Of a stretch of 60,944 bases of DNA, positions 9,145 to 16,378 are shown in pieces. The translations under genes and the position numbers were made by a program. The number at the start of each line of letters is the position of its first letter. The first letter of the stretch is position 1. The DNA is taken from positions 1 through 60,944 of the forward strand of contig JAILKC010000063.1 in assembly GCA_024694055.1 (NCBI GenBank), read 5' to 3'. Source of the stretch: Lachnospiraceae bacterium. Lineage in GTDB: Bacteria > Bacillota > Clostridia > Lachnospirales > Lachnospiraceae. Below the pieces are notes generated by a model, which did no database searches, had not been told where the DNA came from, and saw only the letters and a list, made by a program, of their open reading frames with translations.

Positions 9145-10083
9145 ATGAGTAAGGTGGTATTTGGCGTTGACGTTGGCGGTACAACGGTAAAAATGGGATA
9201 TTTCGATCTGGATGGCAATGTTCTCGATAAGTGGGAGATCCCTACGAGAACAGAGGACAATGGTGCAGGTATCATTCCTGATATAGCAGGAAGCATATTG
9301 GACAAGCTTGCTCAGAGTGGTATTGATAAATCTGATGTGGCCGGTATCGGCATAGGTATTCCGGGTCCGGTCAAATCGGACGGAACTGTTCCCGTAGCTG
9401 TCAATCTCGGATGGAAGGATATTAATGTTAATATAGAATTATCAAAGCTTACGGGGCTTGAAGTAAAGGCGGCCAATGATGCCAATGTAGCTGCGCTCGG
9501 AGAGATGTGGCGCGGTGGTGGACAGGGTTATTCAGATGTCGTAGCCGTTACTCTCGGTACAGGAGTTGGCGGCGGTATAATCATAGGAGGCAGGATAGTA
9601 AGCGGATCGACAGGTGCAGGAGGAGAGATCGGACACATCCATCTTGAAGATAATGAGACTGAAGCCTGCGGATGTAAGGGACATGGCTGTCTCGAGCAGT
9701 ATGCGTCAGCCACGGGTATTGTCAGGATTGCCCGTAAAAAGCTCGCAGATTCCGATAAGGCCAGCGTCTTAAGAGAAGGCGAAGTATCTGCCAAAACCGT
9801 ATGGGATGCGGTCAAGGAAGGTGATGACCTTGCAGTGGAAGTAGCGCATATATATGGAGAGTATCTTGGTAAAGGGCTTGCTGCGGTTGCTGATGTAGTC
9901 AATCCGGAGGTGTTTGTTATCGGTGGCGGAGTATCCAAGGCAGGAAAAGTTGTTATAGATTATATGGAGCCGTATTTTGAGAAATATGTATTCCCCGGTG
10001 CCAAAGGAGCAAAGTTTGCTTTGGCAAAGCTTGGCAATGATGCGGGAATCTACGGCGCAGCAAAGCTTGTACTTGGAGAATAA
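9145..10083 (+). CDS. ROK-family glucokinase
   Basis: A 312-residue cytosolic sugar kinase that should convert glucose to glucose-6-phosphate with ATP. It starts with the phosphate loop GVDVGGTTVKMGYF, carries the catalytic Asp in KAANDANVAALGEMW, and has the ROK zinc motif Cys175-x-Cys177-x4-Cys182 (CGCKGHGCLE) after GEIGHIHLE. ATP-binding glycines (VIGGGVS) lie near the C-terminus. I prefer ATG 9145 over the in-frame ATG at 9133, because GGATGGAG sits 7 nt before 9145 and the protein then begins MSKVVFGVDVGG, as in relatives. It starts 14 nt after hprK. Another ROK substrate such as N-acetylmannosamine cannot be excluded. Confidence 0.9.
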   Translation: MSKVVFGVDVGGTTVKMGYFDLDGNVLDKWEIPTRTEDNGAGIIPDIAGSILDKLAQSGIDKSDVAGIGIGIPGPVKSDGTVPVAVNLGWKDINVNIELSKLTGLEVKAANDANVAALGEMWRGGGQGYSDVVAVTLGTGVGGGIIIGGRIVSGSTGAGGEIGHIHLEDNETEACGCKGHGCLEQYASATGIVRIARKKLADSDKASVLREGEVSAKTVWDAVKEGDDLAVEVAHIYGEYLGKGLAAVADVVNPEVFVIGGGVSKAGKVVIDYMEPYFEKYVFPGAKGAKFALAKLGNDAGIYGAAKLVLGE

Positions 10084-10100
10084 TACAAGATCATCTGATT

Positions 10101-11021
10101 ATGTGGAATGAAATAGCAGACAAGAGATTAGCAGAGCTCATCCCTGAGAACAGAGTGCTTAGGGATGAGCCTATGTATAAGCACACGACTTTCAAGGTGG
10201 GAGGTCCGGCGACTGTATATGTGACAGTGAACGATGAAGACGAACTGATTCGTTTGCTTGATGCAATGAGAGATACGGGAGCGGACTGTTTTATTATAGG
10301 GCATGGAAGCAACATCCTTGTGTCAGATAAAGGATATGATGGTCTTATGATAGAAACCGTCAATATGTCGTCTGAGTGCAAAGTCGAGGGTAACAGTATA
10401 CGTGCGGGAGCCGGCATGATGCTGGGACATCTGGCCATAACGGCCAGAGATAACAGCCTAGCAGGGCTTGAGTTTGCTGCGGGTATACCGGGTACCGTAG
10501 GCGGAGCGGTATATATGAATGCCGGAGCATACGGCGGAGAGATCAAGGATGTGATCAGACTTGCCGGAGTCTATGACAGAGAAACCGGTAAGGTATTCGA
10601 ACTTACAGGAGAAGAACTTAATCTTTCATACAGGCACAGTGTTATCAAGGAGCGCGGTTATGTAGTCCTGTATGCGGTATTTGATCTTATACCCGGTGAT
10701 CGTAAAGAGATAGAAGTAAAGATAAACGATTATAACTGCAGACGAAGAGAGAAGCAGCCTCTGGAATATCCTTCGGCAGGTTCGACGTTCAAAAGACCCG
10801 AAGGATTTTTTGCAGGAGCGCTTATTCAGGAGAGCGGGCTCAAGGGATACAGTGTCGGAGATGCCAAGGTGTCTGATAAACACGCAGGCTTTGTCATTAA
10901 TAAGGGGCATGCGACAGCTACGGATATATATTGTCTGATACGTGAGGTCAGAGAGAAAGTATATGCTGACACAGGTGTCATGTTGGAACCGGAAGTGGAA
11001 CTGATAGGAGATTTCGCATAA
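10101..11021 (+). CDS. murB: UDP-N-acetylenolpyruvoylglucosamine reductase
   Basis: A 306-residue FAD enzyme that reduces UDP-GlcNAc-enolpyruvate to UDP-MurNAc, the second committed step of peptidoglycan precursor synthesis. FAD-binding motifs are HTTFKVGGPA, IGHGSNILVSDKGYDG and GIPGTVGGAVYMNAGAYGGEI. The catalytic region contains YRHSVIK and the Ser/Phe loop YPSAGSTFKRPEG, and QESGLKG...HAGFVINKG closes the active site. The sequence around GSTFKRP fits the Gram-positive type II MurB. The ribosome site is poor, so translation may be coupled to glk, 17 nt upstream. murB next to rapZ and whiA is a recurrent order in Clostridia. Confidence 0.97.
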   Translation: MWNEIADKRLAELIPENRVLRDEPMYKHTTFKVGGPATVYVTVNDEDELIRLLDAMRDTGADCFIIGHGSNILVSDKGYDGLMIETVNMSSECKVEGNSIRAGAGMMLGHLAITARDNSLAGLEFAAGIPGTVGGAVYMNAGAYGGEIKDVIRLAGVYDRETGKVFELTGEELNLSYRHSVIKERGYVVLYAVFDLIPGDRKEIEVKINDYNCRRREKQPLEYPSAGSTFKRPEGFFAGALIQESGLKGYSVGDAKVSDKHAGFVINKGHATATDIYCLIREVREKVYADTGVMLEPEVELIGDFA

Positions 11022-11040
11022 TGCGATCCGGAGGGGTATC

Positions 11041-11904
11041 ATGAGATTTGTTGTTGTGACCGGAATGAGTGGTGGTGGCAAACGAACCGCCATGAAGATG
11101 CTTGAGGATATCGGATTTTATTGTGTGGACAATCTTCCGATACCACTTATTGACAAGTTTGTGGAACTTATAGCCACGCCCAACAGTGAGATCCAGAAGG
11201 TTGCCCTTGGACTGGATGTAAGGGCCGATCAGAATTTTGCCGATGCCTCCAGGGCGCTTAAGAACCTGAGAGAGAACGGATATATATATGACATAGTCTT
11301 TATGGACGCAAGTGATGCCACTCTGGTGAAGCGTTACAAGGAGAGCCGAAGGATACATCCGCTTGCAGTTGCTCCGGATAATCGTATCGAAGACGGTATC
11401 AGGAGAGAGCGCAAGATACTTGAAGAGATAAAGAGTGAGGCGGACTATGTTTTTGACACATCGAATCTTCTCACACGCACGCTGAAGGAAGAATTGGACA
11501 AGATATTTGTAACCGGAGGAAGTTATAACAGCCTCTTGGTCAACATTTTGTCATTTGGATTCAAGAATGGAATCCCGGCTGATGCGGACATGGTCTTTGA
11601 CGTGAGATTTCTTCCCAATCCATTTTATATTGACGAGCTTAAGCATCTTACCGGCAAGGACAAAGCGGTCAGAGATTATGTTATGTCTTTTGATGAAGCG
11701 GGTACGTTCCTTAATAAGCTTGTTGATATGTTGGAGTTTCTGATTCCTTCATACGTGAAAGAAGGTAAGCATCAGCTTGTTATCGCCATAGGCTGCACGG
11801 GTGGTCAGCACAGATCCGTGACTCTGGCAAATGAGTTATATGACAGAATGAAAAATAAGGGCGACTACGGGCTGTCGGTCGACCATAGGGATACGAAGGA
11901 CTGA
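11041..11904 (+). CDS. rapZ: RapZ/YvcJ family nucleotide-binding protein
   Basis: A 287-residue P-loop protein. Members bind nucleotides; in E. coli RapZ steers small-RNA control of GlmS, and in Bacillus YvcJ affects competence. The N-terminal signature LEDIGFYCVDNLPIPLIDKF and the C-terminal IAIGCTGGQHRSV with VDHRD are typical. The Walker A segment reads GMSGGGKRT (residues 8-16): the Ser or Thr that normally follows the lysine is Arg15. The sequence is read cleanly, so this is a real substitution here unless it is an assembly error. GGAGGGG precedes the ATG. The gene is 3 nt from whiA, the standard pairing. Confidence 0.93.
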   Translation: MRFVVVTGMSGGGKRTAMKMLEDIGFYCVDNLPIPLIDKFVELIATPNSEIQKVALGLDVRADQNFADASRALKNLRENGYIYDIVFMDASDATLVKRYKESRRIHPLAVAPDNRIEDGIRRERKILEEIKSEADYVFDTSNLLTRTLKEELDKIFVTGGSYNSLLVNILSFGFKNGIPADADMVFDVRFLPNPFYIDELKHLTGKDKAVRDYVMSFDEAGTFLNKLVDMLEFLIPSYVKEGKHQLVIAIGCTGGQHRSVTLANELYDRMKNKGDYGLSVDHRDTKD

Positions 11905-11907
11905 CAT

Positions 11908-12816
11908 ATGTCATTTTCAGCGATTGTAAAAGAAGAGATGAGCGAAGTGATAAGCAGTGCCAGACATTGTCAATTGGCAGAGCTTGCGGCGCTTTTTGAG
12001 TTTTCTGTGGATGTCGGGCAGACCGTAAACGGTCATTTTTTTATTGATATACTGACTGACAGTGAGCCCGTAAATAAGAAATTCTTCGCATTATTAAAAA
12101 AGACGTACGGGATAGGTTCGAAGAAGGAGCTTGATAAAACCGATATACGCCCGGTGCTTGAAGGATTACGGCTTTTAAAAAACGGTGAACTTGGAAAATC
12201 TCTGGGTGAACCTGTGCACGGTGTGCTTCTTAAGCAGTCATGTTGCAGGCGGGCCTTTTTAAGAGGCGCTTATCTCTGCGCAGGATCCATGAGCGACCCG
12301 AAGAGAAGCTATCATCTGGAGATCGTATGTGACAACGCCATTCAGACGGCGCAGCTTATTGATGTGATCCGAAGTTTTGATCTGGATGCAAGGAGTACGA
12401 GACGTAAAGATAAGTACATAGTATATCTTAAGGAAAGTTCGGCCATAGTTGATTTTTTGGGAGTCTGTGAAGCACACGTTGCTTTGATGGAGATGGAGAA
12501 TGACAGAATAGTCAAGGAAGTTCGTAATTCGGTCAACAGAAGAGTTAATTGTGAAGCGGCCAATATCACCAAAACTGTTAATGCGGCAGCCAGACAGATA
12601 GAGGATATAGAATATTTAAGAGATCACCATGGATTGGATCGACTTCCTCCCGCGCTTAAGGAGATGGCACAGGTAAGACTGGAGAATCCGGATGCGACTT
12701 TGCCGGAACTCGGGAAGGCATTTGAGCCGCCGCTTGGCAAGAGCGGAGTCAATCATCGACTCAGAAAGTTGAGTGAGCTTGCAGCAGATGAACGGGTCAA
12801 ACATGGTGATTTATGA
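11908..12816 (+). CDS. whiA: DNA-binding protein WhiA
   Basis: A 302-residue protein made of a degenerate LAGLIDADG homing-endonuclease fold (about 1-195; CCRRAFLRGAYLCAGSMSDP and YHLEIVCDN) and a C-terminal helix-turn-helix region (LRDHHGLDRLPPALKEMAQVRLENPDATLPELGKAF), ending in VNHRLRKL. In Bacillus WhiA influences division and chromosome segregation; in Streptomyces it activates sporulation genes. AAGGA precedes the ATG. It starts 3 nt after rapZ. A promoter and the Crh-like gene follow, matching the Bacillus yvcJ-yvcK-yvcL-crh order, but without the yvcK gene. Confidence 0.96.
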   Translation: MSFSAIVKEEMSEVISSARHCQLAELAALFEFSVDVGQTVNGHFFIDILTDSEPVNKKFFALLKKTYGIGSKKELDKTDIRPVLEGLRLLKNGELGKSLGEPVHGVLLKQSCCRRAFLRGAYLCAGSMSDPKRSYHLEIVCDNAIQTAQLIDVIRSFDLDARSTRRKDKYIVYLKESSAIVDFLGVCEAHVALMEMENDRIVKEVRNSVNRRVNCEAANITKTVNAAARQIEDIEYLRDHHGLDRLPPALKEMAQVRLENPDATLPELGKAFEPPLGKSGVNHRLRKLSELAADERVKHGDL

Positions 12817-12860
12817 CAAATAAAGTTCAAAAAACGCCATAAATATGTAGTTCTTTGTCA

Positions 12861-12889
12861 TTGAAAGTGGTGAGTGGCTACATTATAAT
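12861..12889 (+). promoter_or_regulatory. Sigma-A-type promoter for the Crh-like gene
   Basis: TTGAAA (12861-12866), 17 nt, then a perfect TATAAT (12884-12889), in the 127-nt gap after whiA. The start codon is 55 nt downstream. It would let the Crh-like gene be expressed independently of the whiA operon. Confidence 0.78.
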
Positions 12890-12943
12890 GGTGGTGTTTA
12901 TGATTGGAATAGTCTGATTTAATATCGGACAGAGGAGTGGAGT

Positions 12944-13198
12944 ATGATTAAAAAGGAGATCACCATTAAGTTGGAGAATGGTCTGGAAGCAAGACCTGTT
13001 GCCATGCTCGTACAGGTAGCGAGTCAGTATGACAGCACAATATATCTTGAGACTGAAGGCAAGAGAGTCAATGCCAAGAGCATCATGGGTATGATGAGTC
13101 TTGGACTGGATGCAGGAGAGAAAATAGTAGCTACTGCGGAAGGAACTGATGAAGAAGCAGCCATAGAAGGAATAGATAATTATCTTAGTGGAAGATGA
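12944..13198 (+). CDS. Crh-like HPr paralogue (Glu at position 15, Ser46 retained)
   Basis: An 84-residue HPr-fold protein. The site normally occupied by the phosphotransferase histidine (GLHARP) reads GLEARP, with Glu15, so it cannot take phosphate from Enzyme I on a histidine. Ser46, the HPr-kinase target, is present in context (VNAKSIMGMMSLG). Bacillus Crh shows the same logic with Gln15 and acts only as a CcpA co-effector. The position after rapZ-whiA is also where crh sits in Bacillus. GGAGTGGAG precedes the ATG. A lipid kinase gene starts 6 nt after its stop. Crh function is inferred; the Glu could mimic a permanently charged His15. Confidence 0.88.
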   Translation: MIKKEITIKLENGLEARPVAMLVQVASQYDSTIYLETEGKRVNAKSIMGMMSLGLDAGEKIVATAEGTDEEAAIEGIDNYLSGR

Positions 13199-13204
13199 TG
13201 TGAT

Positions 13205-14122
13205 ATGAGACAGAACGGTGATATCAGAAAACTGCTTTTTGTATACAATCCTGCTTCGGGCAGAGGCCAGATCAGGAGCAGGCTTTTTGATATGATCGAT
13301 GTTTTTGTCAAAAACGGATATCAGGTGATCGCGTATCCGACGCAGTGCAGCGGAGATGCCAGACGCGTTGTGAAAGAGCGAGAGGATGATATCGCCATGG
13401 TGGTATGCAGTGGAGGCGACGGGACTTTGGACGAGGTAGTCTCCGGTATGATGGAGAGCGGGACATGTATTCCGATAGGCTATGTTCCCTCAGGCAGTAC
13501 CAATGATTTCGCTAAAAGTTTGGGACTGCCCCATTCATTCAAGAAAGCCACGACGGCTGCCATGGAGGGCAGAGAATTTCCCTGCGACATCGGACAGTTC
13601 AACGATGACTATTTTGTATATGTTGCTGCTTTTGGAATGTTCACGGATGTTTCGTATGATACGGATCAGCACATGAAGAATCTGCTTGGTCATGCGGCTT
13701 ATATAATAGAAGGAGCCAAGAGGCTGCCCATAGTTGAATCCTATCACTTTCATATAGAATATACGGATGAGAATGATGATGTCGTGGAGCTGGATGATGA
13801 TTATCTGCTTGGTATGGTGACCAATTCCACGTCAGTGGGAGGTTTCAAGAATATCACAGGCAAGAGGATATTGCTGGATGACGGAGTGTTTGAGGTCACT
13901 CTTATAAGAAAACCGCTTAATCCCATGGATCTTATAATAATATCCGATGCTATTGACGGTAGGACCCAGGATCAGGGTCTTATAGTTCAGTTTAAGGCCA
14001 AGAAAGCATCTTTTGTCACGGAAAGTCCGGTGGCGTGGGCGCTTGACGGGGAATATGGCGGAGAGTTTTTAAGAGCGGATATGACCAATCTTAAACATGC
14101 AGTATCGATCATGGTTCCCTGA
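13205..14122 (+). CDS. Diacylglycerol kinase-family lipid kinase (YegS/BmrU type)
   Basis: A 305-residue soluble lipid kinase family protein. The nucleotide-binding region holds LFVYNPASGRGQ and the signature VVCSGGDGTLDEVVSGMM, followed by PSGSTNDFAKSLGLP. The C-terminal beta domain contains VGGFKNITGKRILLDDGVFEVTLI and a final WALDGEYGG. Members phosphorylate diacylglycerol or related lipids using ATP and recycle lipids in the membrane cycle; the exact substrate cannot be assigned here. The ribosome site is weak (GGAAGATG about 15 nt upstream). The gene is 6 nt from the Crh-like gene, so the two are probably co-transcribed. Confidence 0.9.
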   Translation: MRQNGDIRKLLFVYNPASGRGQIRSRLFDMIDVFVKNGYQVIAYPTQCSGDARRVVKEREDDIAMVVCSGGDGTLDEVVSGMMESGTCIPIGYVPSGSTNDFAKSLGLPHSFKKATTAAMEGREFPCDIGQFNDDYFVYVAAFGMFTDVSYDTDQHMKNLLGHAAYIIEGAKRLPIVESYHFHIEYTDENDDVVELDDDYLLGMVTNSTSVGGFKNITGKRILLDDGVFEVTLIRKPLNPMDLIIISDAIDGRTQDQGLIVQFKAKKASFVTESPVAWALDGEYGGEFLRADMTNLKHAVSIMVP

Positions 14123-14147
14123 TCTTGATAAAAGCGCTATATTTTTA

Positions 14148-14176
14148 TTTCTTTTTGTACTGTATTGTTATATAAT
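14148..14176 (+). promoter_or_regulatory. Probable promoter of the aldolase gene
   Basis: A perfect TATAAT lies at 14171-14176, with a poor -35 (TTTCTT, 14148-14153) at 17 nt in a T-rich stretch. The leader to the aldolase ATG is about 75 nt, and TTGGC (14190-14194) can pair with GCCAA (14222-14226) in it. Confidence 0.5.
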
Positions 14177-14257
14177 GTAGACGTTCGATTTGGCTAACCG
14201 TGAGAATACAGCGGATGCGGGGCCAATTCACGTAATAAAATCAACGGAGGTATTAAT

Positions 14258-15226
14258 ATGTCATTAGTTACAACAACCGAAATGTTTAAAAAGGCATATG
14301 ACGGCGGTTACGCAGTAGGCGCATTCAATGTCAATAACATGGAGATCGTACAGGGCATCACTGAGGCAGCCGGCGAGCTTAACAGCCCGGTTATTCTTCA
14401 GGTTTCGAAGGGTGCTCGTGCTTATGCCAATCACACATATCTTGTAAAGTTGGTAGAGGCAGCAGTTGAGGAGAATCCTCAGATCCCCATAGCTTTACAT
14501 CTTGATCACGGTGATACTTTTGAACTGTGTAAGAGCTGTATCGACGGTGGATTTACTTCAGTTATGATCGATGCTTCTTCAAAGTCTTTTGAGGACAACA
14601 TCGCTCTTACCAAGCAGGTAGTTGAGTATGCTCACGCTCATGGTGTAGTGGTAGAGGCTGAGCTTGGTACTCTTGCAGGTATAGAGGACGAGGTAGTTGT
14701 AGAGGCAGGTAAGGAAGCTTATACACGTCCTGAAGAAGTTGAAGAGTTCGTAGACAAGACAGGTTGTGATTCACTTGCGATCGCTATAGGTACATCACAT
14801 GGTGCTTACAAGTTCACAGCTGCACAGTGCACAAGAAACGCTGACGGAATCCTTGTTCCGCCTCCGCTTAGATTCGACGTTCTCGAAGAGTGCATTAAGA
14901 GACTTCCCGGTTTCCCGATCGTTCTTCATGGTTCTTCATCAGTTCCGCAGGAGTTCGTTAAGATGGTTAACCAGTATGGCGGTAACATGCCCGATGCAGT
15001 AGGTATCCCTGAGGAACAGTTACGTCAGGCAGCTAAGCTTGCTGTATGTAAGATCAATATCGATTCAGATATCCGTCTTGCTATGACAGGTAACATCCGC
15101 AAGTACTTTGCAGAGCATCCCGATCATTTCGATCCTCGTCAGTATCTTAAGCCCGCTCGTCAGGCTGTTAAAGATATGGTTGCTCACAAGATCGTTAACG
15201 TTCTTGGTTCAGATGGCAAGGCTTGA
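14258..15226 (+). CDS. fba: Class II fructose-1,6-bisphosphate aldolase
   Basis: A 322-residue zinc-dependent aldolase that splits fructose-1,6-bisphosphate into dihydroxyacetone phosphate and glyceraldehyde-3-phosphate. The zinc ligands lie in ALHLDHGDTFELC and in SHGAYKF and VLHGSSS; VEAELGTLAG carries a further conserved acidic residue. NIDSDIR is the substrate-binding end. The sequence GAFNVNNMEIVQGITEAA is typical of class IIB enzymes. It has an ideal ribosome site (ACGGAGG, 8 nt before ATG) and a more restricted codon choice than its neighbours, both signs of high expression. It is monocistronic, with its own promoter and strong terminator. Confidence 0.97.
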   Translation: MSLVTTTEMFKKAYDGGYAVGAFNVNNMEIVQGITEAAGELNSPVILQVSKGARAYANHTYLVKLVEAAVEENPQIPIALHLDHGDTFELCKSCIDGGFTSVMIDASSKSFEDNIALTKQVVEYAHAHGVVVEAELGTLAGIEDEVVVEAGKEAYTRPEEVEEFVDKTGCDSLAIAIGTSHGAYKFTAAQCTRNADGILVPPPLRFDVLEECIKRLPGFPIVLHGSSSVPQEFVKMVNQYGGNMPDAVGIPEEQLRQAAKLAVCKINIDSDIRLAMTGNIRKYFAEHPDHFDPRQYLKPARQAVKDMVAHKIVNVLGSDGKA

Positions 15227-15252
15227 TAGTGAATATATCAGAATGAATTACC

Positions 15253-15281
15253 GGCCGGTCCGATTTCGGGCCGGCCTTTTT
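15253..15281 (+). terminator. Rho-independent terminator after fba
   Basis: GGCCGGTCCG (15253-15262) pairs with CGGGCCGGCC (15267-15276), with one G-U, around ATTT, followed by five T residues. A strong canonical terminator. Confidence 0.93.
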
Positions 15282-15613
15282 GTTAATATTTTGTTCATAA
15301 TTAGTTTTCACTTTTTTCAAAAGGTTTCCTCAATTTGGACATTTTTGAATATTATACTAATCTCATAAGTTGATAGAAACAAAGAAAACTTTTTCATAAT
15401 AAATGCCAAGTACCGAGTACTTGGCATCCTCCCTTTAATATTGAGATGAAGCTGTGGCAGACACCACAGCTTCTTTCATTGTAATCCTCCAATATGGCAA
15501 GATACCGTCATACAAGGCAGGGTTACGGACGATGTTCATCCGGATAAAAGCTATTCATCTGTCAGTAAACACCTTCCTTGTATATGCTGACTGAGAATTC
15601 AGAGAGACAAGAC
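15282..15613. other. Intergenic region with two perfect hairpins and a possible tiny ORF
   Basis: There is no convincing long gene. ATGCCAAGTAC (15403-15413) and GTACTTGGCAT (15417-15427) form an 11-bp stem with a 3-nt loop. GAAGCTGTGG (15448-15457) and CCACAGCTTC (15464-15473) form a 10-bp stem. On the minus strand the second hairpin lies inside a tiny ORF, 15479 to 15435 (MKEAVVSATASSQY), with an ideal GGAGG six nt before its ATG. The frame is open upstream to an ATG at 15539 (34 residues). The first stem could act as a weak terminator for the minus-strand regulator, since TTTATT follows it on that strand. Confidence 0.5.
15435..15479 (-). CDS. Possible 14-residue peptide ORF downstream of the XRE regulator
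   Basis: ATG at 15479 on the minus strand follows GGAGG by 6 nt and encodes MKEAVVSATASSQY. It lies about 135 nt downstream of the XRE regulator on the same strand. A 10-bp hairpin overlaps most of it, so the stem may be the functional element and the ORF incidental. It resembles no family I know. Confidence 0.25.
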   Translation of the reverse strand: MKEAVVSATASSQY

Positions 15614-16003
15614 TCAGCTTTGACGGTCAAAGAGCTTTTCGTAGTGCCCCAATCGCTGTATGAACTGAAGATCTTCGTTAGGAAAGAACTTCTGAGTGAG
15701 AGACAGTTCTGTGACATAATTGATCAGGAACTGCACACATTTGTATATATGACGGTCGGTATGAAGATCATCATATGTGACATTTTCGTTAAACAGATCG
15801 GCCACGTCGATATTGAATATGGACGCCATGGCTATCAGTTCAATGGATGTCGGAGCACTCTCGTTGCTTTCATAACGTGAAATGGTAGCGGGACTGACAC
15901 CCAACAGAATAGCAAGCCCCTCTTGAGTGAGCCGGTTGGCTTTTCTGTACGCGCAGATATTATCTGCGACCTTTTGATTTTTCTCTTTTTCCTCATCTTT
16001 CAC
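15614..16003 (-). CDS. XRE-family helix-turn-helix regulator
   Basis: A 129-residue DNA-binding protein and the only clear minus-strand gene here. Residues about 12-65 form an XRE/Cro-type helix-turn-helix (ICAYRKANRLTQEGLAILLGVSPATISRYESNESAPTS is the core region). The C-terminal 60 residues are an unassigned helical segment, possibly for dimerisation. The start is GTG at 16003 with AAGGAGG upstream on the minus strand. It diverges from the CdaR-type regulator gene across a 375-nt gap. Targets are unknown. It lacks the long TPR region of peptide-sensing Rgg or PlcR proteins. Confidence 0.85.
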   Translation of the reverse strand: MKDEEKEKNQKVADNICAYRKANRLTQEGLAILLGVSPATISRYESNESAPTSIELIAMASIFNIDVADLFNENVTYDDLHTDRHIYKCVQFLINYVTELSLTQKFFPNEDLQFIQRLGHYEKLFDRQS

Positions 16004-16378
16004 GATTCCCCTCCTTAATTAAGTAAGTATGATTATGACTGCTTCAAGCTTCCGGCTAACAGCGTGTGTTGGCAGTTACCATGCTGTTTATATTTTTGAC
16101 AGGAAACCTGACGACATAAGTATACACGCTGGAAAGGGATATGTTTTTCAATTATGCACAACTTCTTGCATATATGAAAAAAATGCATTTTTGTTAAAAT
16201 CGACGAAACATCAGTTTTTGCTTTTTAGATAAAATTGCACAAAAAAATGACAATTCGCTATAGATTAATTTGCCATTTTCTATTAAAATATTAATTGACG
16301 TGTTTTCGGGATACGTTTTCTGAGGAAAAAGCACAGAGTAGCATTGTGCAATATTACGAATCAATGGGAGAAGTAAGC
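16004..16378. other. AT-rich divergent intergenic region between two regulators
   Basis: No gene or RNA could be supported. It must hold the promoters of the XRE gene (minus) and the CdaR-type gene (plus). Candidates are TTGACA (16096-16101) with TATACA (16121-16126) at a long 19-nt spacing, and TTGCAC (16235-16240) with TATAGA (16259-16264) at 18 nt. Neither is convincing. The second half is very A+T-rich. Confidence 0.4.

Noticed and set aside
12814-12860. TGACAAA and TTTGTCA flanking the whiA-crh gap as a terminator
   Set aside because: The 33-nt loop is too long and no T-run follows; the second arm overlaps the promoter region instead.
15435-15539. A 34-residue minus-strand reading that extends the tiny ORF upstream to ATG 15539
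   Set aside because: The ATG at 15539 has no ribosome site; only the inner ATG at 15479 has one, so the longer form is not annotated.
15614-16003. The XRE protein as a peptide-sensing Rgg/PlcR-type regulator paired with the tiny ORF
   Set aside because: The protein is only 129 residues and lacks the TPR region that binds signalling peptides in those families.
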